A stretch of DNA of 64,000 nucleotides from Bicyclus anynana. Taxonomy: Eukaryota > Arthropoda > Insecta > Lepidoptera > Nymphalidae. Positions 20,869-32,454 of this stretch are shown here, one piece after another. Made by a program: the position numbers and the translations under genes. Positions within the stretch are counted from its first letter, which is position 1. Each line of letters opens with the position of its first letter. The DNA is taken from the NCBI RefSeq assembly GCF_947172395.1, contig NC_069104.1, positions 10,009,355 to 10,073,354 on the forward strand. The letters are read 5' to 3'. Under the pieces are notes generated by a model that was not told the DNA's origin, searched no databases, and worked only from the letters and a program-made list of their open reading frames with translations.

Positions 20869-23565
20869 GTAAACACCGGATACTTTATCATTTACTAGGA
20901 ATCTTAATTAGATGTTGTATTGTTTGTGTATGTTTTATTACGCTTCAAAATACGTTTATGAACTATTATCTACATAGTCGTTGTGTGTTTTATTTTTGTG
21001 ACCGTGTTATTTGCTTTTGTTGTTAGGTTTTGCTTGGAATCTTTGTTTTCGATGAGCTAATGATAATGTGGTTCTTCCACAACTACTATATTGTTCTTCT
21101 TAATCACAACTCGTGGGGTTTTCACTTGTGCTAAGCGAAAATGTTATACAACTACATTGTTCACATTAATTGGAAGCTTTTAAATTCAAAAAGGTTTATT
21201 ATTTCTGCGTGCGTTATTTCTAATACTTAAACTATCAGTTGAAAAATAAACAACATAATCCAAAATACAATTTTTTAACAATAGAGTTGTATTAATAATT
21301 AAATACAATAAAGAAACTTTTATATCACACCTATTAGAATAAAGTACCAGATTTAATGAGGCATCTGTATATAAATTGCAATAACAATATGAAGTTGTTA
21401 CCGGAAGAGGCTTTATTAAAATTCTCGACGCATATATCGTACGTGTATTACATATTATTAAAATAAGTAATTCCCCGCACACTTTATTCTAATTTAGCAA
21501 TTTGCGTACATATTTAGGAAGGCTTCTAGAAGGAACACATAGCTTTATGGATACTAGTATCAGTATAATAAATATAAACAGTTCTTTTGTTTATGTTTAG
21601 TTTAGTGCGGTAATGTTTGGAACTAACGTATCGGAAAATTTAGTGTAATATGATATATTCCACATAACTAACAGTGTGTACTAAAATAGTTCTACTAAGG
21701 GCGTTCACTTTAACTCATGTATACTCGTAGAGCAGCGTTGAGTTAAAAACATATGACATGGACATGGTTAATATAATTAATAAATTATAAGACTTCTAAA
21801 AATATCTCCTATTAAGGGTATTAAATAGGAGAGAATTATAAAAAAAAACGAGAGTTATATGAAAATTTTGTATTTGATGTCGGCTAACATAATATTTGGG
21901 AAGCTTCCGTATTAATTAGCGTACCTAATTAAGATTAAAATCATACTGGTATAGTTATTTATTTAAATCATGCCAATATCTGGAACGAATTGTTTTTATT
22001 TTTAACTTTAGAGATCTATCTTTTTAGAACATTTAAAAATATTATATAAGTATTTAATTTATTTGATTTACTGGGTAAAATCGTGTGTTAGTTAATTACT
22101 GTTACCCTGGTCTTAAAGCTCATGAGAGAGATTTTCTTATTCCCGGTTATATTATATTTAAGTCCCGAGAAATAAGGTTATTTCTCGGGACTTAAACCAA
22201 TGACCACATATCCGTAGTCAGGTCTATATTGACCAAGAATTATAAAAATCGCTTTAATAGCCTCATGGACCTCCAACTTACTCACTCATAACACAGCCTT
22301 ATCGCTTGTTAGTTTAGGTAAGGATCATTTTCAAATTTACATGGATTATTGTTCATTATTAAAATACAAACTGCATCGTTTAATATAAACACCGCAGTGT
22401 ATGTTTCTTGTCTTGCTTAAAATGTCGCCTTAACCTTGCATTTAGAAGGTTGAGAAAATAAGGTGATTATGGACTATAAATATCCTAAAATTTTCCATTC
22501 ATCCATTTTGCATTAATCTAATACTAAAAGATCAGCGTTTGCATACGAGTCTATTCGCTGCGACTTTAATCTCCTAATAAATCTTGTTTATATTGTAATT
22601 TATGTAACATAGATATCGTATAAACAGAAATATATTAATTGATAAATCTGTTAATTAATATCTAGAATATCTATTAGATTTTAATAAAGCTTCAGAGTTT
22701 ATTTGAACAACCGTGTTTTTAATAAAATAATACTAACATTTGCCTATATCTTTGTTTGCGTGGGGTTTATGTTACTAATCTATATTTTTGAGTATTTCTA
22801 TGCTAATAAATTAATAAAACGAAATCTTATCTTGAAACCAAATTTGATCCAAATCTACTTAATCGTTTCCGAGATACACTAAATATCTATAGATACCCAT
22901 GGGAATTGCTCGTTTATATTTTTTATATTTATTAGATGGATTAAAATATATATACTTATCTAATATTTCTTCTAAGTGATTCGTCGAGATTTGCAAATTA
23001 TAGTATCAAATTATTGTAATTCAATCTTCAAAGCCAATCTTATTCATTCTTATCTTTCGTACGTATATATTTAAATCTCTATTTGTCTTATTTTTAATTC
23101 AATAATATTTAATTTGAATTTATAGAACTTAATGAATGAAATTAAAAAATAATAATAACATTTATCAGAAACATCAAGTAATAACATTTTCTAGTCTATA
23201 TTAGTTGTATGTGTGTTATGTTTACTTGAAACTATGTTCTAAAAGGTATTTTTGATTTGTTGCATTTATGTTTTAATCATTGTGTATTATGTCATATTCT
23301 GTAATTACAATTTCTACTTCGATTTTCGGGCTTATTTTTGTGTTTTGCTAATGTTTCATTTATCTAGCAACTTTTGTTTTTTTATTGCAATAAAGTATCT
23401 TACACCCACAGATTGTTTTTGTTATTATTTTGACTTTCTTGTATTTTTTCGTCTACCTTTATTTACTTGATGTTAAATCTTCTTTAGATTACAATGGTTC
23501 TTTATTTTGATAATTATTTTTGTTTTATTTACATCATCGATTGAATTATTACTCATTTGTTGCAG
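20869..23565 (+). other. Intron 2 (2.7 kb), AT-rich, few repeats
   Basis: The least repeat-invaded intron of any size in the gene. Only the perfect hairpin at 22158-22195 stands out. Short frames here have no domain content. Confidence 0.8.
22158..22195. repeat. Perfect 38-bp hairpin palindrome
   Basis: Arms ttaagtcccgagaaataa and ttatttctcgggacttaa (18 bp each, no mismatch) surround a 2-nt loop, gg. No second copy in the window. Confidence 0.9.
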
Positions 23566-23779
23566 GAGTTCAACTGGCGCAAACTAGGGATGCTCTACCA
23601 CAACTACGCTCCATCCAGCGGCAAAGGCAACAGTCCTTGCTTTATGACCCTCAGTGCATTCTCCTCAGTACTCAAGAAAAAGAGCACCGAGAGTATTCCA
23701 AGCTTTCGTTTCGACGAAACTTTGCTAACAACAGCAGAAATAAAAGAGCTCCTACAATCACTTTCTCTTAGCACAAGAA
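23566..23779 (+). CDS. Receptor exon 3: ligand-binding domain
   Basis: Encodes residues 361-431 and the first base of codon 432. It starts EFNWRKLGMLYHNYAPSSGK, matching the F-x-W-xx-(V/L)-x-LLY segment of the family. C385 in GNSPCF is the first member of the second disulfide. The lysine-rich SVLKKKSTES loop and an RFDETLLTTAEIKELLQSL helix follow. Acceptor tgcag|g in phase 0; donor agaa|gtgagt in phase 1. An overlapping open frame from 23520 is a shadow. Confidence 0.92.
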
Positions 23780-24465
23780 GTGAGTATGACGAAAGAAATG
23801 TAAGATATATTACGGACTCGTCTTTTATTTATCTGTCGACCCTTTAGAGCCGGTTTACTAAAATTAGCATCGAAGGTTGCATACGGAATGTACGTTGAAA
23901 ACTCGAAAGTAACTTTTGATCAAACTGAATGTTATGTAATGTTACCTCACAATGCCGTTATCAATTATGTGAATTAAACAATGTAAGGTTTTAATTTTGG
24001 AAATATATAAGCATCAATAAGTAAGTAAATAGTGTTATGATGTTTCTCAACGAGTACCTATTACAAGTTACTGAAAATTTCGCTGCAGAGCTTCCAATGG
24101 TGTGTAATTCATAATTGTACAAATACACTGCCTACACTATTAGCCCATCACGAACCGACACCGGAGATAGAATTTTCCATTTACAGTTTTTGCATTTAGT
24201 ATGAAAATTGTACAAAAAGCCCAATCCTTATAAACTTTGTGCTCGCTATTGGGTGCAATGGCTAAATAACATATTCTACAAAACTCTACCTGAGATTCTT
24301 CAACATGCCATATCGCATTTAATCCTGATGCATCTGTAATTGACAAAAATGGGAATATTGGTCTTATAAAAATATTCATGTAATTCATTTTTGCAAATAT
24401 TCTTTAATAACAAAATTAATAATATTCAAAAAATATCTTTGTTGCACGGCTGTTTGTATCATTAT
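23780..24465 (+). other. Intron 3, left part
   Basis: No recognised element before the LINE fragment at 24470. Confidence 0.5.
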
Positions 24466-24690
24466 TCATTTATCATTATCAGCCGATGGATGTAAGAGGC
24501 CTATGTCCACTACTGACATAGGCCTCTTGCATGGACTTCCAAGCACAACGGTCTCGAGCCGCCAGCATCCAGCGGTTCCCTGCAATCCGCGTGATATCCT
24601 CGGTCCACCTAGTGGGAGGTCGACCAACACTGAGCTTTCCGGTGCGGGGTCGCCTTTCCAGCACCTTGGGATTGCATAACATTTCAATCA
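24466..24690 (-). pseudogene. RTE-type LINE reverse transcriptase C-terminus, fragment 1
   Basis: On the minus strand the frame reads VGRPPTRWTEDITRIAGNRW, then AARDRCAWKSMQEAYVSSGH and a stop. This is the characteristic C-terminus of RTE-type LINEs common in Lepidoptera. A 35-bp hairpin (24494-24528; arms aagaggcctatgtc) lies at the 3' end of the ORF. Dead fragment. Confidence 0.78.
24494..24528. repeat. Hairpin at the 3' end of the RTE fragment
   Basis: Arms aagaggcctatgtc and gacataggcctctt are perfectly complementary around cactact. Possibly created when the 3' end duplicated in inverse orientation. Confidence 0.8.
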
Positions 24691-25465
24691 AATTGTTCAT
24701 TAATATTACAAGTCTTTTCCAAGCTTTATTTCAGTCGATTTCTATTGAATTTTTAAGCTGCAACGACGTGGACGTTTTTATTATTTCCATTCCATTTTTA
24801 CACGCGACTACGTAGAAAAAAGTATTCACGTTCATGTCCCGTAGGTATTACCGATATTGTGAATAGATGTTTCTCATACGATTCAACCTAGTTGCATATT
24901 TATTGATCACTATACAAATCCCAACAGATCTGCGAGTGGACTATTAAAAATATATACCCTCATCTGTTATTAATTAGTGATTTGAATGAGAGATAATATT
25001 CACAGTGACACATTCATTGCAAATAGGTCGCTTAATTAAATTGCGACCAGACATATTTTTCATACTAGGATCATCTAGGAAATCATGGACTAGATTAAAT
25101 ACAACTTATTAAGATGCCTTTGATGTGGTCTTTGATCTGTACTGTATATATATACGGGTAGTTTATCTTGCTTACACAATCCCTGAGTGCTTTGAACTTT
25201 TATTGTATGTCGACGAAATTGCACCGATTGTGAATAATTGAAGCAAGAGAAAGCTACCAAACTTCCCTAATTAGTGCAGGCATTTTAGCACCTTGAACAA
25301 GTTAAATTTACTCAGGATGTGGAATTTAGATATTTCTTTTCTTCTTTTCAGATTTAATTTAATTGTCTATCGTAGGAGTTCCAATACTTTATCAATTTAC
25401 AACAGAAAGATATATCCTTGGTATAGAAAAAGTGTGGGTTTTAATTCTTTTATTTTAATTTTTAC
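24691..25465 (+). other. Intron 3, middle part
   Basis: Contains an atatataccctcatctg segment (24953-24969) shared with 49292-49310. Otherwise unassigned. Confidence 0.4.
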
Positions 25466-25656
25466 TAGCTGACGCCGCGCGGTTTCACCCGCGTGGTTCC
25501 CGTTCCCGTAGGAATACGGTAATAATACATAGCTTTCCTCGATAAATGAGCTATCTAACACAGATAGAATTTTTCAAATTGGACCATAATTCCTGAGATT
25601 AGCGCGTTCAATAAAACAAACAAACAAACTCTTCAGCTTTAAAATATTAGTATGGA
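25466..25656 (-). mobile_element. CTAG-family repeat, variant A
   Basis: Begins actagctgacgccgcgcggt and ends attagtatggata. Near complete, with the landmarks taggaatacgg, gataaatgagctatctaaca and cctgagattagcgcgttcaa. Confidence 0.78.
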
Positions 25657-26140
25657 TATTTTATTTTTTCTTTTATATTTTATTCCAAGGTTATTAATAT
25701 TTTTTGATTTTGTTTTCTTATAAATTTTTCCGTTACCATTTCTTTATAGATTAGTAAATAGTTATTTTTATATCTTCTTTACAAATAGTTCTATATTAGT
25801 TTTTTTGTTTTGTTTTCGTTGTTGTTTCACAAAATGACTTTTTGTTGTGCTGTCAGTCGTTGATCAGCAAAATTTATTCCGCAGAACGGAAGGTAAGAAA
25901 TGTCGCTGCCGCTGTAAAAACCGGATGTTCAACAATTTTCTTATTTAGGAAATTTGGCGTTAAAATAAATCACCAGAGGAATTTGTTTGAGACATTTTCA
26001 AATTGTTAATTCAACTGAGATCCCGATCTTGATTGTCGCCATCTTTTGTTCCCTAATTGTGAGCTTATTGAGATACGCCCTTTGTGCTTTTGATTGTTCA
26101 TCTCATTTTTTCGGTTAGAATTTACGTTTAAGACTTAAGT

Positions 26141-26486
26141 TTTTTTTTATTGAGAAAGAATACAATAAGGATCTTAAGCTAACTTATCCTAATAACTATA
26201 CAAATCATGCCCACGTGGAATGGTGGCAAGAATACTGGCTGCATTTTGGCACTGGACAGCCAGACTGATCCTTTGCGCAAAAAATGAGTCAGCCCATCTG
26301 TCACCAGTCGAGGCAACTAGCCGCAGTGAAATGATTCGGTAAAATTTTTTTGGCACTGCGACTCCACGGCTCAAGGGTCTCCACGGCAAAAGGTACAAAT
26401 ATGTAACTCTCTGTCAGAGAGGCATACTAGAGCCACTTACCGGTTTCAGCTTTTTCTGCTGCGGCTCCCAGTCTTGATTCTGTCAG
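26141..26486 (-). pseudogene. LINE 3'-end fragment with 11-bp TSD (GDRWADSFFAQRIS type)
   Basis: Flanked by agacttaagtt on both sides (about 26131-26141 and 26486-26496), with a T run on the left as the minus-strand poly(A). The frame encodes SRGVAVPKKFYRII, ASTGDRWADSFFAQRISLAV and AASILATIPRG. It is the same family as 36239-36590 and 5822-6150. The frame is broken upstream. Confidence 0.72.
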
Positions 26487-26590
26487 ACTTAAGTTGAAGA
26501 TCTTGCTAATAAAAATCTGTAGGTATACGATGTTTCTATCCTCAGTTTTCATCCAGTATAGAAAAAGTGTGGGATTTAGTTTTAGTTTTA

Positions 26591-26906
26591 GAGCTGTCAT
26601 AGCCCAGTGGATATAACCGCTGCCTCCGATTCCGGTGGCTGTGAGCTCGAAGCCGGTCTGGGGCATGCACCTCCAACTTTTCAGTTGTGTGCATTTTAAG
26701 AAATTAAATATCACGTGTCTCAAAACGGTGAAGGATAAACATCGTGAGGAAACCTGCATACCAGAGAATTTTCTTTATTATTTGCGTGTGTGAACTCTGC
26801 CAATCCGCATTGGGCCAACGTGGTGGACTATTGGCCTACTAACTCCTCTCTTTCTGAAAGAGACTTGAGCTCAACAGTGAACCGAATATGGGTTGATAAT
26901 GACGAA
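26591..26906 (+). mobile_element. SINE family A, full length
   Basis: Box A tagcccagtggat and a mutated box B (gctcgaagccg), then the standard body to cgaatatgggttgataatg. The box B change probably silences it. Confidence 0.85.
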
Positions 26907-27040
26907 ATATTAATGTTTTTATAATCCGATTTCATTCAGTTCATTGCATTGCAATTTTTTTTAATTTGAATTTGAAAAACTAATTTTTGAATTAAGTTTA
27001 AAATGTTGTTATCTCTACATTCCGTTGTTATTTACACTAC

Positions 27041-27257
27041 ATAAAGCTGAAGAGTTTGTTTGTTTGTTTGGTTGAACGCGCTAATCTCAGGAATTTCTGG
27101 TCCGATTTCAAAAATTCTTTCAGTGGTAGATAGCCCATTTATCGAGGGACGTTATAGGCTATTATCTAATTTTATATTATTAAACTATTATATAATATTA
27201 TCCCCGTATTCTTACGGAAATGGGAACCACGGGTGAAACCGCGTGGCGTCAGCTAGT
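27041..27257 (+). mobile_element. CTAG-family repeat, variant A, with AT-rich insertion
   Basis: Runs from acataaagctgaagagtttg to ggcgtcagctagtt. About 35 bp of AT-rich DNA (tattatataatattatcc region) interrupts the middle. Confidence 0.75.
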
Positions 27258-27964
27258 TAAAAATATAATAACCGACTGCTACACGAAAGAAATTGCAGGC
27301 GCTTGCTTCTGAGTTACTAAGTTTTATTTTTATTTTTATTTTTAAAAGATGATGCAATAAAGGCTACACAAATCTATATTATTTTAAGCTGTTTGACTCA
27401 GGTCATAAACATTTATGTTAAAAATGTTATAATTTCGAAATTGCCTTAAAATATTAAAATTCGTATGTAAAACATTGTAAAATTTTGTATATGAATATAT
27501 TAGACGTAAAATTACAAGTTTCAAACATATTTATGATATTTTTTGTTATTTATTTTACATTTGACAATAAATTAAAACACAACAAAATTGGGTTAACACA
27601 TTAAAAATTCAAAAAAAATATTTTACACAATATATTTTGAAGAATCTTTTTTTAAATATATATTTAGCTCTAAATATATCTTGGTCTTTATTGTAAGTAG
27701 AAAATAATCAAAAGAATAAAGACGCTATTTTCGAACAAGTGGGAAAAATAAATTTATCACTTGTATGTTATTGTACAAGGACATGATAGGAATGCCTCGT
27801 TCCATGTAATGCCCTGCGACCTTCATCCTGGGGTTTTAAGCCTCACTTGCCTCACACATGATACAGCAATGCTGTTTCTAGTGCTTCCTCAAACGAGCTC
27901 TAAGTATATATACATATGGGATGTAATAGTATAAGGTTCATTTTCAGTCATACTCAAAATAAGT
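27258..27964 (+). other. Intron 3, AT-rich part
   Basis: No gene. The stretch 27780-27905 (gcctcgttccatgtaatgcc) has higher GC and may be part of an old element. Confidence 0.35.
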
Positions 27965-28159
27965 AATGCGGATTGGCAGACTTCACACACGCAGAGTATT
28001 AAGAAAATTCTCTGGTATGCAGGTTTCCTCACGATGTTGTCCTTCACCGTTTGAGACACGTGATATTTAATTTCTTAAAATGCACATAACTGAAAAGTTG
28101 GTGGTGCACACCCTCCGGAATCGGAGGCTGAGGTCATATCCACTGGGCTATCACGGCTC
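27965..28159 (-). mobile_element. SINE family A, 3'-truncated
   Basis: Contains aatgcggattggcagacttc to gggctatcacggct. Box B region is deleted (the body joins ggtggtgca to caccctccggaatcgg). Confidence 0.8.
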
Positions 28160-28378
28160 AATTATATTATAATATTATAACTATACATTTGCAAAATAAG
28201 ACCTTGTTAATCTTTTCTCAAGCAAGGTGTGCAGTTTTTTTATTTTGAAGGAAATATTTTCGGAAAAAAATTACATTTTCCCCTTTACTGAAATCATACA
28301 TCACCTCTCATCATTTTTCTATCATCTATCATCATCAAATCTAACAGGTCCTCGTGACGCCCGAGTAAATCCATATCG

Positions 28379-28622
28379 TTTTTTTTTATTCTTTACAAGT
28401 TAGCCCTTGACTACAATCTCTGTATCAGGATCAGGATGAAAATCCACACTCCTTCCAGTTTCTACACGACATCGTACCGGTACGCTAAATCGCTTGGCGT
28501 CTTTGCCGGTAGGGTGGTAACTAGCCACGGCCGAAGCCACCAGCCAGACCTGGACCAATTAAGAAAATCGCAATCTGCCCAGCCGGGAATCGAACCCAGG
28601 ACCCGCCACAGAGGCCGTCAAT
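28379..28622 (-). mobile_element. SINE family B, internally deleted, 77 bp before exon 4
   Basis: Tail ttttttattctttacaagtt, body cggtttctacacgacatcgt-like segments and head cgaacccaggaccc...ccacagaggccgtca. Deletions remove part of the tail region and of the head (the tccaccgcgcatacc portion). Confidence 0.82.
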
Positions 28623-28699
28623 ATTAGCATCATGGCCACCCTATTGTGATGATTTTAATGTGCACGAAGTTTTTAATACCAAGTTGTCTTTGTCCACAG

Positions 28700-28814
28700 T
28701 TGTGGTGGTATGCGCCAACCCCAGCACAGTGAGGGAGATAATGTTGGCGGCCGATGACCTCAATATGGTGTCCTCCGGAGAGTACGTCTTCTTCAACATT
28801 GAATTGTTCTCCAA
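28700..28814 (+). CDS. Receptor exon 4: ligand-binding domain
   Basis: Encodes residues 433-469 plus parts of 432 and 470. The sequence VVVCANPSTVREIMLAADDL supplies C436, the partner of C385, then NMVSSGEYVFFNIELF, equivalent to the G-xYVFF-xx-(E/D)-xF strand of natriuretic receptors. Acceptor ccacag|t, donor ccaa|gtaagt, ending in phase 2. Confidence 0.92.
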
Positions 28815-28844
28815 GTAAGTACGTTCACATAATAGTTATCACCT

Positions 28845-29338
28845 TATTTTTTAAATTGTATATAAATTAAGAGTATACTAATAGTAAAGCAATTTTGTAA
28901 AAGGAACAGAGTGTCAGCGATCATTACTTTCAGAGCTACAGGGATTTAAAGAGTCAGATTTGCAGAGCTGCCGCGGATCCCTGAAAAACGCCCCATACAA
29001 AATGGCTCGAAATAATGACGTCATAGGCAATGTAATGATCGTTAGATTTGTATGCGCGTTCAAACAAAATTACTAATATCTTTGTTATTTGTGCGTTTAT
29101 GCTTATAGTTCATCTATTAAAAAATGTCACATTTAATGTAAGAAAGCTAAAACTGTATGAATTTTCATCTAATTACGATAAAATATTTTTAATTGTTTTT
29201 GAAATTTTATAATCTCATTTATTTTGCAAATATCCAGACAATCTTTGCTTTTTATGTATAAATTAGTTAACATTGACCCTATTTACCCGAATGTATCATA
29301 AAAATCAATATATTCAAACCTAGTCATCATCCCCATTC
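28845..29338 (+). mobile_element. Non-autonomous element M5, copy 1 (about 0.5 kb), intron 4
   Basis: Nearly identical over almost 500 bp to 52223-52724 in intron 8. Both contain ggagctacagggatttaaag-like, aaaaacgccccatacaaaat and gacgtcataggcaatgtaat segments, and both end tagtcatcatcccc. With the copy starts, the ends form a short inverted repeat around ggRatgatgac. No transposase frame. Confidence 0.82.
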
Positions 29339-29550
29339 CGCGACGCTTTGAAGCCCATCTAACGATCTACGATCGATGACTATTACTAATAGTATCTGCG
29401 CTAAGCTGCGGACAGACAGAACATGACGAAACTATAAGGGTACTGTGGACTGCGGAACCCTAAACAGTGTATATATTATTTGAAGGCTTTTCCACAAGGT
29501 GAAGAAGTGCACAGAAGTCAAACCCTAGCTTGACCGGGTTCGCTGGTATA

Positions 29551-29856
29551 TCATTATCAACCCATATTCGGCTCACTCCTGAGCTCGAGTCTCCTCTCAG
29601 AATGACAGGGGTTAGGCCAATAGTCCACCGCGCTGGCCCAATGCGGATTGGCAAACTTCACACACGCAGAGAATTAAGAAAATTCTCTGGTATGCAGGTT
29701 TCCTCACGATGTATGCCTTCACCGTTTGAGACACGTGATATTTAAATTCTTAAAATGCACACAACTGAAAAGTTGGAGATGCATGCCCCGGACCGGATTC
29801 GATCTCACACCCTCCGGAAACAGAGGCAGAGGTCATATCCACTGGGCTATCACGTC
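29551..29856 (-). mobile_element. SINE family A, 43 bp before exon 5
   Basis: Full length, tail at left (atcaacccatattcggctca) and head at right (cactgggctatcacg). cgctggtat is found on both sides, a possible target-site duplication. The insertion leaves only about 43 bp to the exon 5 acceptor. Confidence 0.85.
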
Positions 29857-29899
29857 TCGGCATCCGCTGGTATCTTATGTTTTGTTATTTTCTTACCAG

Positions 29900-30047
29900 T
29901 CTGGCATCAGCATCGTCCAAAGAGCCGTGGAAGGTGGAGGGCGACACTGATGAGCGGAATGAGCGAGCGAGACGAGCGTATAGTGCTGTTCTCACTGTCA
30001 CCAGCCCGGCGCCGGAGAAAAAGGAATATTTAGAATTTTCTGATGAG
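29900..30047 (+). CDS. Receptor exon 5: ligand-binding domain
   Basis: Encodes residues 471-519 after completing codon 470 (Asn). It reads LASASSKEPWKVEGDTDERN, then ERARRAYSAVLTVTSPAPEK and EYLEFSDE. This matches the PW-xxxD...A..A...ALTVT...P..EYL-xF segment of the natriuretic-receptor family. Acceptor accag|t, donor tgag|gtatgt, phase 0. Confidence 0.93.
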
Positions 30048-30099
30048 GTATGTTGTTTTGACTTTTGAAACTTTTTTATACGATATCCATCATCAATAT

Positions 30100-30292
30100 T
30101 AACAGCCGATGGACGCAATGTGCAGGCCACATAGTTCGAAGAGCCGATGGACGATGGTCCCAAGGTGCTGGAATGGCGACTCCGCACCGGAAAGCGTAGT
30201 GTTGGTCGACCCCCCACAGGACATCAAGCGGGTTGCAGGGAGCCGCTGGATGCTCGCGGCTCGAGACCGTTTTGTTTGGAAGTTTGTTCCAT
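30100..30292 (+). pseudogene. RTE-type LINE C-terminus, fragment 2
   Basis: Carries, on the plus strand, VLVDPPQDIKRVAGSRWMLA and ARDRFVWKF, the same C-terminal region as at 24466-24690. The middle is rearranged and the GRPPTRW motif is lost by a deletion, so it is a broken remnant. Confidence 0.68.
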
Positions 30293-30990
30293 GCTATGTT
30301 GAATGTTTGCTTTGAGCATGCTTATTCAGGAGCATACTTAAAAATAGCATGCTTATTGCTAGCAAATGTAAGCTGACGATAAGCATGTATAGAGCATACT
30401 TAATAGCACGTTTTTAGCATGCTATCTTAGAGCATGTGTAACAGTAGGTTAAGTCAAATTTATCTTTATATCAGAATTCATCTTTCTACAGCGGCTTAGT
30501 CGTGAAAATGTAATAGACAGACAGACACATATACACAGATTAATTTCGCAATTATTATATTAGGTGCCAATCTAATGATTAGTATGGATTATGCAGAGCA
30601 CATAATCAATTATGATGAAGATCGGAATTCCGCAACGATTAAAGTCAATGAGTTCTTCCTAATATTCCTACCAATCACAGGGTGCGATGTTTTCAAATAG
30701 TGTTTTGTGATTGGTGGAATACTGAACGCGACCTTGAACGCACAAAAGCACGCATCAGTGTGTGTGAGTCTTAACAGTAAATCACTCGTGTCGACTGCCT
30801 TAATCGCGTTAAGCAAGTTAATCAAGTTTCAGTTGATTATATAATACATTAGATACTTCGAATTGGGGACGTAAGTGGCAAATTATAATCCATAGTAGCT
30901 AATTCTAGATTAAAAATTAAATTGTATTTTGACAGAAATTAAAAATTCAGTATTTTAAGCCTCATGTCCATGCAATTATATCGCAACTAA
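30293..30990 (+). other. Intron 5, left part with gcatgcttat-type direct repeats
   Basis: Between 30310 and 30440 the words gagcatgctta, agcatacttaa and tagcatgctta recur at short spacing, an irregular microrepeat. Nothing else recognised. Confidence 0.45.
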
Positions 30991-30999
30991 CCCTTCAAA

Positions 31000-31440
31000 C
31001 CTTATTACTATAGTAGGGGAACCGAAGAGGGGATTTTTGTAGATAGTCGAGCACGACAGGTGAACAAAAGGGACTATACCTTGCGCGTTGTTGAGTACCT
31101 CCACCAAGTATGAACCCTTAATATTGATGGGTACTTCAGATATACTCAACCAGCACGTCAGATAAGGATATAGTCGGTTAGTTAATTACTAAAAGGTGTG
31201 CATTTCGAAAATCTAACGATTTGAGCGTAGTATAGTGGTATGGGAGGTTCCCAAAGTTACAAAATAAAACCCCCATTTTTTAGTTCTCGAGTTACGAGCG
31301 CGATTAATTTTTCTATACTTATTTTAAATGAAATAATCTCTTAATTAATCGTATAAATTTTCTGAAAATTTCAGTAAGCCAAAGTAATAAAAATTTATGC
31401 TAAAGTCTATAGTTTTTTTTTGTATGGCTTTGTTCGAACT
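31000..31440 (+). repeat. Dispersed repeat R3, copy 1
   Basis: Shares with 34725-35215 the ordered landmarks ggatttttg, cgttgttSagtacctccacca, ttaatatYgRtgg, aaaataaaaccc, and agtaataaaaattt followed by agtctRtagttttttt. No coding capacity. Confidence 0.65.
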
Positions 31441-31445
31441 GTTTT

Positions 31446-31755
31446 ATCATTCTCAACCCATTTTCGATTCACTGTTGAGCTCAAGTCTCCTCTCAGAATG
31501 AGAGGGGTTAGGCCAATAGTCCACCACGCTGGTCTAATGCGGATTCGCAGACTTTACACACGCAGAGAATTAAGAAAATTCTCTGTTATGTAGGTTTCTT
31601 CACGATGTTTTTCCTTCACCGTTTGAGACACGTGATATTTAATTTCTTAAATGCACAAAACTGAAAAGTTGAAGGTCCATGTCCACTGTCCAGGACCGGG
31701 TTCGATCCCACACCCTCCGGAATCGGAGGCATATCCACTGGGCTATCACGGCTCG
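31446..31755 (-). mobile_element. SINE family A copy
   Basis: Full length with a small tccactgtccaggaccggg rearrangement beside box B. It interrupts the end of repeat R3. Confidence 0.83.
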
Positions 31756-31843
31756 GACTATTTAGTAGATGGTTTATGTGAAGTTTGCATAAAATCAGTC
31801 GAGTGGTTCTTCATTTACCAAATCTTTTGTAACAAATTAATTC

Positions 31844-31898
31844 AGGGGTAGGGTAGGGGTAGTTGTGGTGGTAGGGTGGGGTTAGGGTAGGGTTAGGG
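31844..31898 (+). repeat. G-run tract with telomere-like words
   Basis: A 55-bp tract rich in GGGTAG, GGTGG and GGTTAGGG words with at least eight runs of three or more G. It can form a G-quadruplex in the coding-strand RNA. It is not the TTAGG array of insect telomeres. Confidence 0.8.
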
Positions 31899-32143
31899 AA
31901 GATGAGCACGTAAGTTAAAGTGAAGCTTGACCGGGTTTTTGTTGTTTTCTTTTTCCTGTCTGGACACACTAAAAACAGGAAAATAAAATATTTTCAACAA
32001 ACAATTTAACCGAATTAAAGATGCATTCCTCTAAAAAGCCTATTTGGCATAGATATTCGTAGCACCGCCTTCAAACCGATCAATAGAAAAGACATAGGTT
32101 AGGCAATTATTTTTCACTTTTAGAGTAATGCAACAATTCGTTT

Positions 32144-32431
32144 GACGGCCTCCGTGGCGCAGTGGTTTGCGCGGTGAATTTACAAAACGGAGGTCCTGGG
32201 TTGTGTCCAGGTCTGGCTGGTGGTAGGCATCAGTCGTGGCTAGTTACCACCTTACCGACAAAGATGTACCGCCATGCGATTTAGCCGGTACGATGTCGTG
32301 TGGAAACCGAAAAGGGGTGTGGATTTTCATCCTTTTCCTAACAAGTTAGCCCGCTTCCATCTTAGACTGCAATATCACTACCATGAAGTAAGATTGTAGT
32401 CAAGGGCAAACTTGGAAAGGATAAAAAAAAA
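32144..32431 (+). mobile_element. SINE family B, ending 23 bp before exon 6
   Basis: Head gacggcctccgtggcgcagt with box A; box B is disrupted (ggttgtgtcc replaces ggttcgatcc, deleting about 35 bp). The body runs to gatMtagtcaagggc and an A run at 32423-32431. The T-rich tract that follows serves as the polypyrimidine tract of exon 6. Confidence 0.85.
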
Positions 32432-32454
32432 GTTTTTTTTTTTTTCTTTTCTAG

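Noticed and set aside
21027..21140. A possible duplicate of exon 3 after a good acceptor (gttgttag), containing ttccacaactac.
   Set aside because: Only about ten bases match exon 3, the frame lacks the conserved residues and no donor fits. Chance similarity.
23520..23771. Open frame overlapping exon 3 in another phase.
   Set aside because: Shadow of the exon; it lacks the receptor motifs present in the chosen frame.
29755..30033. Open frame overlapping exon 5.
   Set aside because: It runs from SINE sequence through the acceptor into a wrong phase of the exon.
31844..31898. Interstitial telomere.
   Set aside because: Insect telomeres are TTAGG; the words here are irregular GGGTAG/GGTTAGGG and the tract is only 55 bp.
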